Shown here piece by piece: positions 15,361 to 21,400 of a stretch of 26,309 bases of DNA. Under the pieces are notes generated by a model. The model saw only the letters and a program-made list of their open reading frames with translations. It had not been told where the DNA came from and ran no database searches. The stretch spans positions 1 through 26,309 of the forward strand of contig CAAGKE010000231.1 of the NCBI GenBank assembly GCA_900770325.1, in the 5' to 3' direction. How positions within the stretch are numbered: the stretch's first letter is position 1; every line of letters starts with the position of its first letter. Made by a program: the position numbers and the translations under genes. The stretch comes from Lachnospiraceae bacterium. Lineage in GTDB: Bacteria; Bacillota; Clostridia; Lachnospirales; Lachnospiraceae.

Positions 15361-15392
15361 CTTCTGTTAAACCTCTCTTTCCTTTGTCAGAA

Positions 15393-15412
15393 CAGGCAAT
15401 TGCCATTGCCTG
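15393..15412. promoter_or_regulatory. Palindrome upstream of the XRE regulator, candidate operator
   Basis: CAGGCAAT (15393-15400) and ATTGCCTG (15405-15412) form a perfect 8-bp inverted repeat with a TGCC centre, in the 5' leader of the membrane XRE gene. A T-run on the plus side also makes it look like a short terminator, but no plus-strand gene leads into it. Confidence 0.4.
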
Positions 15413-15531
15413 ATTTTTCAGAAGCGCTTTCTGCAGGTTTCAGTATACTGATTTTAGGGGTTGCAGACTACCAATTGCAGCAGACAATCTGTCAACTGCC
15501 GGTTGCGAAACGCCAGAAACGGTATTTTTTT

Positions 15532-15708
15532 CAAGAACGCCTCTGGCGTTCTTGCCGCGGCGTGGTCGAATGCGTTGCATTCTTCCACTGACCACGCCTA
15601 CGATCCGCCGGAGGCTTTATCTTGGAAGGAGATTGGACTCCCACCAAGACGAAATTGTCACCACCCGTCACCTATAGAGGTGGGAGTCTTATCTTCTTTC
15701 AAGATAAA
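15532..15708. repeat. Block of three perfect inverted repeats, possible mobile-element remnant
   Basis: Hairpin 1: CAAGAACGCC (15532-15541) with GGCGTTCTTG (15545-15554). Hairpin 2: GGCGTGGTC (15559-15567) with GACCACGCC (15590-15598), nested with GAATGC/GCATTC. Hairpin 3: TTTATCTTG (15616-15624) with CAAGATAAA (15700-15708), nested with GACTCCCACC (15636-15645) and GGTGGGAGTC (15679-15688). The CCCACC..TAGAGGTGGG form recalls subterminal hairpins of IS200/IS605-type elements. No transposase or TnpB gene is present. Confidence 0.5.
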
Positions 15709-15769
15709 AACAGGAGCTGCAGTATGGCAAAATCTGAGTTTCTCTTTTTCCATCCTGTATCAGCTCCTG
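15706..15769 (-). terminator. Terminator of trpS
   Basis: On the minus strand CAGGAGCTG (15761-15769) pairs with CAGCTCCTG (15711-15719), with an inner ATGG/CCAT pairing, followed directly by TTTTT (15706-15710). The loop is long for an intrinsic terminator, but the stem plus T-tract is clear. Confidence 0.6.
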
Positions 15770-15806
15770 AGTCCTGTTTCTCTGATCTTCAGTTGTTTAT
15801 ACCGGA

Positions 15807-16811
15807 TCACCGGATACGCTCCGGAAATCCCACTTTTTTCTGTACCTTGCGCAGAGTTTTATTCGCCGTATAAGCAGCACGTTCCGCATTATTTTTGATA
15901 ATACTGTCAATATATGCTTTATCCTTTTCCAGCTCTCTGAATCTGGCCTGAAGCGGTTCCAGAACACCTACGACCGCATCTCCCACCGCTTCCTTCAGTT
16001 GTCCATATCCGCAGCCTTCAAACTCTTTCACTGCTTCCTCAGGAGTTTTTCCGCTGCATGCACAGTAGATGTCCAGAAGATTTTTTACACCGGGCTGTTC
16101 ATTCCGGTACAGAATAATCCCTTCGGAATCCGTTACTGCCCGCTTACATTTTCTGCGGATCGTATCCGGATCATCCATCAGATAAATGCTGGCATTGGGA
16201 TTTTCGTCCGATTTACTCATCTTCTTTGCAGGATCCTGAAGACTCATGATCTTCGCTCCCACCTTCCCCACATATGCCTCCGGAATCGTAAATACATCTC
16301 CGTAAATCGCGTTAAACCGCTGAGCAATATCCCTGGTGATCTCCAGATGCTGCATCTGGTCAATGCCCACCGGCACCACATCCGCCTGATAAAGCAAAAT
16401 GTCCGCAGCCATCAGCACCGGATAAGTAAACAACCCCGCATTAATATTGTCCGCATGCTTCGCCGCCTTGTCCTTAAACTGGGTCATTCGGTTCAGTTCT
16501 CCCATATAAGTAAAGCAATTCAGAATCCATGCCAGTTCTGCATGTCCTGAAACATGAGACTGATAATAAAGGCAATTCTTCTCCGGATCGATCCCGGCAG
16601 CGATATATAAAGTCAGCAGCGCTCTTGCTCTCTTTCTCAGTACTGCAGGATCCTGTCGGATCGTAATCGAATGCAGATCCACCACACTGTAATAGCATTC
16701 GTATTCATCTGCCAGACTTACCCAGTTTTTTAATGCTCCCAGGTAATTACCAAGCGTCAGGTTTCCGGTAGCCTGCATACCACTGAATAATACTTTCTTT
16801 CCGTTAATCAT
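15807..16811 (-). CDS. trpS: Tryptophanyl-tRNA synthetase
   Basis: A 334-aa class I aminoacyl-tRNA synthetase that charges tRNA-Trp. The HIGH-type motif is TGNLTLGN (15-22) and the KMSKS motif is KKMSKSDENP (196-205). PVLMAADILLYQADVVPVGIDQ is the typical Trp/AMP pocket region. Length matches bacterial TrpRS (about 325-340 aa). A GGGAG site precedes the ATG. It is transcribed from its own promoter at 16962-16990 with a leader of about 145 nt. No T-box specifier or conserved antiterminator sequence could be recognised. Confidence 0.95.
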   Translation of the reverse strand: MINGKKVLFSGMQATGNLTLGNYLGALKNWVSLADEYECYYSVVDLHSITIRQDPAVLRKRARALLTLYIAAGIDPEKNCLYYQSHVSGHAELAWILNCFTYMGELNRMTQFKDKAAKHADNINAGLFTYPVLMAADILLYQADVVPVGIDQMQHLEITRDIAQRFNAIYGDVFTIPEAYVGKVGAKIMSLQDPAKKMSKSDENPNASIYLMDDPDTIRRKCKRAVTDSEGIILYRNEQPGVKNLLDIYCACSGKTPEEAVKEFEGCGYGQLKEAVGDAVVGVLEPLQARFRELEKDKAYIDSIIKNNAERAAYTANKTLRKVQKKVGFPERIR

Positions 16812-16840
16812 CTTTGTGCTCCCATCTGTGCCAGATTTTT

Positions 16841-16858
16841 GTTACTGCTCACGTAATT
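16841..16858. repeat. TTACTG-type palindrome variant in the trpS leader
   Basis: GTTACTGCTCACGTAATT is a degenerate version of the 18-bp palindrome at 8884-8901 and 26054-26071, with a GTTAC/GTAAT stem. It sits 30 bp upstream of the trpS start codon. Confidence 0.4.
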
Positions 16859-16961
16859 TACCGCAGCATCTTTTTCTGTCTGCACCTGTTTTTACGGTAT
16901 TTCTTTTCCATACTCCGGCCTGCTCCCGGCAATGACTGCACGGGCTCTCCCAGACCATTAG

Positions 16962-16990
16962 ATTTTACCATTTTAAAAATTTAAAGTCAA
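16962..16990 (-). promoter_or_regulatory. Promoter of trpS
   Basis: On the minus strand TTGACT (16985-16990), a 17-bp AT-rich spacer, then TAAAAT (16962-16967) preceded by TGG. It starts only 14 bp after the stop of the DUF5662 gene, and no terminator is visible there, so read-through from that gene is also likely. Confidence 0.75.
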
Positions 16991-17004
16991 TATATGCACC
17001 TTCT

Positions 17005-17616
17005 CTACATCGGGTACCCCTTTAGATAATAGTCCCTGACGAACCGGAACAACTCCCGTTCCCCCCGTTTATCCAGGATTTTCAGCATGCATTTTAATTC
17101 CTTTGCGGTCTGCGGATGCATAAGCTGGCGGCTTCTGCCTCTTTCAAAATATTTCAAAGGTTCGTGCTGAGTATACGCCCCTTTTAAGTAGATCTTAGAG
17201 GCTGCAATACGGTCCATCAGCATTTCCGCCACATATTTTCTGGGCATCTGTACCGGAACCACCGGAGGCTGTCCCGGGATGACCTTCTGGGAATAATCTG
17301 TCCAGAATTCAAAATGATGTCTGTTTCTTCCTTTATGATGCATCCAGGCAGAGGAATACCCTTTTGCATCCCGCTCTCCATTATTCGGACTTCTCTTCCC
17401 GTCCTGATAATACTTACAGCCCATGAAAAATTCTGTCGGAGTATACTTGGACATATCATGCATGACCCCCTGATAATACAGTCCCACGGCAAAGCAATGC
17501 TGCATTACCTGAAGCTTATGCTCTGTGATCGTTCTGAAATGTCCCAGGGCCTTACCCAGAGTAACCTGCCCGTTCACTGTCTTCTTTTCCCTGCTGCTAA
17601 AACATCTTTCTTCCAT
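17005..17616 (-). CDS. DUF5662 family protein (histidine-rich, function unknown)
   Basis: A 203-aa soluble protein that I recognise as DUF5662-like. The first part is rich in conserved-looking histidines: H26, H33, H40, an HD pair at H53-D54 followed by SKYTPTEF, then H93-H94 and H100-H101. This suggests a metal-binding all-alpha fold reminiscent of HD-domain hydrolases. Function is not known to me. It lies 83 bp downstream of the GH13 gene on the same strand and is probably part of an exoA-GH13-DUF5662 unit. The ribosome site before the ATG is weak (AAGGTAGAG), and no better start is visible. Confidence 0.7.
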   Translation of the reverse strand: MEERCFSSREKKTVNGQVTLGKALGHFRTITEHKLQVMQHCFAVGLYYQGVMHDMSKYTPTEFFMGCKYYQDGKRSPNNGERDAKGYSSAWMHHKGRNRHHFEFWTDYSQKVIPGQPPVVPVQMPRKYVAEMLMDRIAASKIYLKGAYTQHEPLKYFERGRSRQLMHPQTAKELKCMLKILDKRGERELFRFVRDYYLKGYPM

Positions 17617-17699
17617 GATCTATTTCTCTACCTTATTTCAATTAATTTTTCAGTCATATCTTTCGCAGCTTTGACTGTATTGCTTCTGATCTTATTGTT

Positions 17700-19664
17700 T
17701 TATTCTACATCAGTTCGGTCTTCAACGCTCTTCTTCGCTGCTTCTTTCAAAGCCTTTTCTGCCGCACTTCTTCTTTCCCCGGCGATTTTTTTTGTTTCCG
17801 GCCTTTTTACTGATACCAGGACACAGACACTTCTTGCCGGAAGCAGAATTTCTCTGCCTTTCACGCAGCCAGACACATCCCTTTTCACTCCCGCTTCCTC
17901 TTTGATATCTGCTGTATCCAGCTTTATACACCATCCCTGACCTTCCGGAAGATTAGGCAGAGCCAGCGTCTGCGGCTCCCAGTGAAAATTGTAGGCCACA
18001 TAGACAAACTCGCTGGAGGCTGCGTACAATCCGCAGTACATCAGACCCACATGACGGTTCTGATATTCAAAAGCCCCGTACCAGGCCCGACTTCCATGAC
18101 AGGAGAAATCAGGATAACCGCAGGAAAGGGTATCTGACCCGGTTAATCTCTTTTCCATATGCAGAATACGGTGTTCCCTGCGGAACTTAATCAGCTCCTT
18201 CACAAAAGCCGTCAGCTCCTGTCCGGATCTCTCCCGGCTCCAGTCTACCCAGGTCAGTTCACTGTCATGACAGTATGGATTGTTATTTCCCTGCTGAGAG
18301 TTGCCAAATTCGTCCCCTGCCAGAATCATCGGTGTTCCCTGAGCCAGAAGAAGCATGGCAAAGGCATTTTTCATCTGCTGCTGGCGCAGCCTGGTAATCA
18401 TACGCTTCTTTGTGGGGCCTTCCGTACCACAGTTCCAGCTATATTCGCAGTCAGCCCCGTCTCTTCCCTGCTCTCCATTGGCTTCATTATGCTTTTTATC
18501 ATAGGATACCAGATCCATCAGAGTAAACCCGTCATGACTGGTAATATAATTCACTGTACCGCTGTCTTTCGGATTATGACGGACACGGTCTACGAAACCG
18601 GATAACTGATCCTCATCTCCCTTTAACAGCTTCCTGGCAGCTATTTTAAATCCGTCATTACATTCTGCCAGATTACGGAAAGGATTGATTCTTCCTTCCG
18701 GATAAATCCGCTCGGTGGGAAAATAACCTGACAGCAGCTTTGTTTTCCTTAAAACTGGATTTCCGGCCAGCAAACTGGCAGATTCCGAATTCATCAGAAG
18801 AGAAAAACCGTCCACATGGTACTCCTGTACCCACCAGCTTAAACAATTGCCTGTCATCTCCACATCCACCGGATCCGGAAATGCAAACTCCATGAATACC
18901 TCAATTCCATTTTCATGGAAGGTACGTACCATGGTCTTAAATTCCACATCCGGTTGATTCGTAGCACAATAAGCTCTTTTCGGTGCGAAATAAAATCCCG
19001 GGACATACCCCCAGTAATTCAGTCGTCCGCCTTCCTGTTTTTCTGCTTCTTCCACAGACGCCCCCATAATGGGATCCTTTATGATCTCATCAAATTCATA
19101 AGCCGGCATCAAAAGCACCTGATTAATCCCCAATTCCTTCAGATAAGGCAGCTTTTCCTGCAGTCCAAGAAAGGTTCCCTTATGACGTACCCTGGAATTC
19201 TTCTGTTTCGTAAAGCCTCTTACATGCAGATGATAAAGGATCCCATCTTCATAGGGAATCCGAAGCGGATTCTTATCTTCCCTCCAGTCAAACCCCTGTT
19301 TTACAAAACCTGCGCGTCTCTGATGTTCTCTCCTGGGAGTCCTGTCACCAAAAACCGGACTTGCACTTATCAGCCTGGCGGCAGGATCAGTGACGATTTT
19401 CTTTCCGATCCGGTAATTATATTCATATTGATCCGGTGTGATGCCCGATACCTTTATGGTACGTACCACACCAAGATAACCTCTGTCCGGGAACGGAATT
19501 TCCTGAGCGATCTCCTCTGTTCCCCTGTAGTACAGAAGCAGGCTTACCGCCTCTTCTGATGGTACTGCAACAGAAAAAGTAATCCCGTCTTTTTCCACCT
19601 GTGCTCCCAATCCATGATAGCTTCCTTCCAAAGCTGTTATTTTCTGTCTCTTATTTTCTGCCAA
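17700..19664 (-). CDS. GH13 glycogen-debranching/isoamylase-like protein lacking catalytic residues
   Basis: A 654-aa protein with the layout of GlgX/isoamylase: N-terminal CBM48-like domain (about 15-110, YEYNYRIGKKIVTDPAARLI), a GH13 barrel (about 135-500) and a C-terminal beta domain. Barrel signatures YHLHVRGFT, NYWGY, and region IV NYITSHDGFTLMDLVSY with H377/D378 are kept. Region II reads VDGFSLLMN (284-292) where active enzymes have GFRFD, so the Arg (S288) and Asp nucleophile (L290) are lost. Region III reads KLLSGYF, giving G313 where the acid/base Glu of KLIAEPW should be. Region I is also altered (FMEFAFPDP). It is therefore probably inactive as a hydrolase and may bind or regulate glycogen. 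It starts at TTG (19662-19664) after GGGGAAGGGG, 20 bp below exoA. Confidence 0.82.
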   Translation of the reverse strand: MAENKRQKITALEGSYHGLGAQVEKDGITFSVAVPSEEAVSLLLYYRGTEEIAQEIPFPDRGYLGVVRTIKVSGITPDQYEYNYRIGKKIVTDPAARLISASPVFGDRTPRREHQRRAGFVKQGFDWREDKNPLRIPYEDGILYHLHVRGFTKQKNSRVRHKGTFLGLQEKLPYLKELGINQVLLMPAYEFDEIIKDPIMGASVEEAEKQEGGRLNYWGYVPGFYFAPKRAYCATNQPDVEFKTMVRTFHENGIEVFMEFAFPDPVDVEMTGNCLSWWVQEYHVDGFSLLMNSESASLLAGNPVLRKTKLLSGYFPTERIYPEGRINPFRNLAECNDGFKIAARKLLKGDEDQLSGFVDRVRHNPKDSGTVNYITSHDGFTLMDLVSYDKKHNEANGEQGRDGADCEYSWNCGTEGPTKKRMITRLRQQQMKNAFAMLLLAQGTPMILAGDEFGNSQQGNNNPYCHDSELTWVDWSRERSGQELTAFVKELIKFRREHRILHMEKRLTGSDTLSCGYPDFSCHGSRAWYGAFEYQNRHVGLMYCGLYAASSEFVYVAYNFHWEPQTLALPNLPEGQGWCIKLDTADIKEEAGVKRDVSGCVKGREILLPARSVCVLVSVKRPETKKIAGERRSAAEKALKEAAKKSVEDRTDVE

Positions 19665-19684
19665 TGCTTCCGTACCCCTTCCCC

Positions 19685-20440
19685 TTACAAGTCAATATCC
19701 AGTTCCACCGGACAATGATCTGAGCCAAATACCTCTGTATGAATCGCTGCTCCCTGCAGCTTCTTCTCCAGACATCTGGAAACGCAGAAATAATCAATAC
19801 GCCAGCCTGCGTTCTTTTCCCTCGCCTTAAATCGGTAGGACCACCAACTGTAAACCCCTGTCTGTTCAGGATAAAAATACCGGTAGGTATCGATAAAGCC
19901 CGCTTCCAGCATAGCAGTACACTTCGCCCGCTCTTCATCTGTAAATCCTGCATTTTTCCGGTTTGTCTTCGGATTCTTCAGATCGATCTCCTGATGTGCC
20001 ACATTCAGATCTCCGCAGAACACCACCGGTTTCTTCTCCTCCAGCTTCTTTAAATACGCCAGGAAGTCATCCTCCCATTTCATACGGTAATCCAGTCTGG
20101 CCAGTTCATTCTGAGAATTAGGCGTATAAACCGTCACCATATAAAACTCGGGGTATTCCAGGGTGATCACTCTGCCCTCCTGGTCATGCTCCTCTATCCC
20201 GATACCGCGGGTAACAGCCAGCGGCTTCTCCTTTGTAAAAACAGCCGTACCGGAATATCCCTTTTTTCTGGCATAATTCCAGTACTGCTCATATCCGGGC
20301 AGTTCCAGTTCGACCTGCCCCTCCTGCAGCTTACTTTCCTGTATACAAAAGATATCTGCATCTATCTCCTTCATAAAATCAAGAAAACCTTTTTGAAGGC
20401 AGGCCCTTAAGCCGTTCACATTCCAGGATATCATTTTCAT
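19685..20440 (-). CDS. exoA: Exodeoxyribonuclease III / AP endonuclease
   Basis: A 251-aa repair nuclease of the Xth/ExoIII family that incises DNA at abasic sites and removes 3' blocking groups. The motifs are MISWNVNGLRA (N8), IQESKLQ (E35, metal ligand), TVYTPNS, FCGDLNVAH (catalytic Asp/Asn), GWRIDYFCVS and, at the end, GSDHCPVELDI with the catalytic His. Length fits the family (about 250-270 aa). A strong GAGAGGAGG site precedes the ATG. A -10-like TATACT lies upstream without a clear -35. The GH13 gene follows after 20 bp. Confidence 0.95.
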   Translation of the reverse strand: MKMISWNVNGLRACLQKGFLDFMKEIDADIFCIQESKLQEGQVELELPGYEQYWNYARKKGYSGTAVFTKEKPLAVTRGIGIEEHDQEGRVITLEYPEFYMVTVYTPNSQNELARLDYRMKWEDDFLAYLKKLEEKKPVVFCGDLNVAHQEIDLKNPKTNRKNAGFTDEERAKCTAMLEAGFIDTYRYFYPEQTGVYSWWSYRFKAREKNAGWRIDYFCVSRCLEKKLQGAAIHTEVFGSDHCPVELDIDL

Positions 20441-20537
20441 GGTCCCGTCCTCCTCTCACGCATGATATTAGTATAACATTTCTTTTCCCATTTTCCTACC
20501 CCAAGTTATAAATCTTGTATTGTCGTTCACATCATAT

Positions 20538-20777
20538 ATTACTGTTCAGATGTATACTGAGGACGACATTTCGAAGCAGCCGCACATCTCACGGAAACGG
20601 GACAACGCTGCGATGAACTAACCGTCAACTTCAACTAACGACGCTCAGGAAAGCCTTCGCGCCAAGTTTCCGTAAACGGTGGATTTCATCTTCGCTAAAA
20701 GCGTCCCTGAAATGTTTCCTAAGAGATGTGCGGCTGTTTCAAAACGTCTGATTTAGCAATGCCACGTGAATGGTAAT
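20538..20777 (+). repeat. Full copy (D) of the 240-bp fold-back repeat
   Basis: Termini are ATTACTGTTCA (20538-20548) and TGAATGGTAAT (20767-20777), an 11-bp inverted repeat with two mismatches. Its length of 240 bp equals copy B. The inner arms pair perfectly over 14 bp (CAGCCGCACATCTC with GAGATGTGCGGCTG). In copy B the corresponding arm pair is CAGGCG/CGCCTG, so both arms changed together. No coding sequence inside. Confidence 0.88.
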
Positions 20778-20863
20778 TATGCTTTCTATGCGAAAACAAC
20801 CCGCAAAACAGTGGCACGCGAAACATAACTCAAAATACGCCGTGATAATATAGAGAACGGAAC

Positions 20864-20892
20864 TTGCATTTTCTTCCTATATTTGATAAAGT
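20864..20892 (+). promoter_or_regulatory. Promoter of the DUF1292 gene
   Basis: TTGCAT (20864-20869), 17-bp spacer, TAAAGT (20887-20892). The -35 box is the same as that of the tRNA-Leu promoter. The leader is about 60 nt. Confidence 0.5.
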
Positions 20893-20956
20893 ATATTTCG
20901 TATGAAGGCAGCGTTTCTGCCTGATAAATCTGGAAATCGAATGAGAGGTATGAAAA

Positions 20957-21334
20957 ATGAGCGACAACAATTCATGCAGCGGCAACTGTTCAAGCTGCGG
21001 CTCTAACTGCTTTACCGATGGTGACAAAAATGCCACTGTTACATTAAATCTGGATGATGGTACAGATGTGGAATGTGTGATTCTTACCATCTACAAAGCA
21101 GCCGGCAGAGAATATATTGCGCTGCTTCCCCTGAATGAAAAGGGTGAAAACGAAGACGGAGAAGTATATCTTTATCGTTTTACCACAGGTGAAAACGGAG
21201 AACCATCCTTAGATAATATCGAAGATGATGATGAATACGAAGCCGCCTCCGATGGCTTTGACCAGTGGCTGGATGACCAAGAATATAATGATCTGGTCTA
21301 TGAAGAAGAGGAAGAGGAAGAAAACCAGCAGTAA
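20957..21334 (+). CDS. DUF1292 family protein (YrzB-like)
   Basis: A 125-aa acidic protein. The core (about 25-75, TVTLNLDDGTDVECVILTIYKAAGREYIALLPL, then EVYLYRF) is the DUF1292 fold found throughout Firmicutes, whose role is not established. The N-terminus has a cysteine cluster C7, C11, C14, C18 in a Ser/Asn/Gly-rich tail, able in principle to bind a metal. The C-terminus is very acidic, ending in a run of about ten Glu residues. In Bacillus the homologue lies near yrrK/alaS; here it is alone between repeat D and the convergent helicase. ATGAGAGG precedes the ATG. Confidence 0.85.
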   Translation: MSDNNSCSGNCSSCGSNCFTDGDKNATVTLNLDDGTDVECVILTIYKAAGREYIALLPLNEKGENEDGEVYLYRFTTGENGEPSLDNIEDDDEYEAASDGFDQWLDDQEYNDLVYEEEEEEENQQ

Positions 21335-21367
21335 CAAAAAGAGGCAAAAAAGAAGCGAAACGGCAGG

Positions 21368-21400
21368 CCTGATTCAGAGAGCGTCAGTCTCCGAATCAGG
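21368..21400. terminator. Convergent hairpin overlapping the helicase stop codon
   Basis: CCTGATTC (21368-21375) pairs with GAATCAGG (21393-21400), with an inner GAGA/TCTC. The helicase stop (21396-21398) lies in the right arm. A T-rich stretch follows on the minus strand after about 20 nt, so it is an imperfect terminator for either gene. Confidence 0.4.

Larger units (their letters stand above)
15361..15806. other. 446-bp non-coding region rich in hairpins
   Basis: No convincing gene lies between the XRE regulator start and the trpS stop. It holds a palindrome near the XRE gene, a block of nested inverted repeats (15532-15708) and the trpS terminator (15706-15769). A possible -10 TATACT for the XRE gene lies on the minus strand at about 15440-15445, without a good -35. 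Confidence 0.6.
20441..20956. other. 516-bp divergent intergenic region
   Basis: No gene is seen. It contains the full repeat copy D (20538-20777), the upstream region of exoA on the left, and the DUF1292 promoter plus a short 5'-UTR hairpin (GGCAG/CTGCC near 20907-20920) on the right. Confidence 0.7.

Noticed and set aside
16812..16961. T-box riboswitch upstream of trpS
   Set aside because: No conserved antiterminator bulge sequence and no terminator hairpin with T-tract could be found before the start codon.
1..20777. CRISPR-like array or defence element from the repeated sequences
   Set aside because: Copies are 240 bp long, kilobases apart, and in both orientations, with no spacers and no cas genes.
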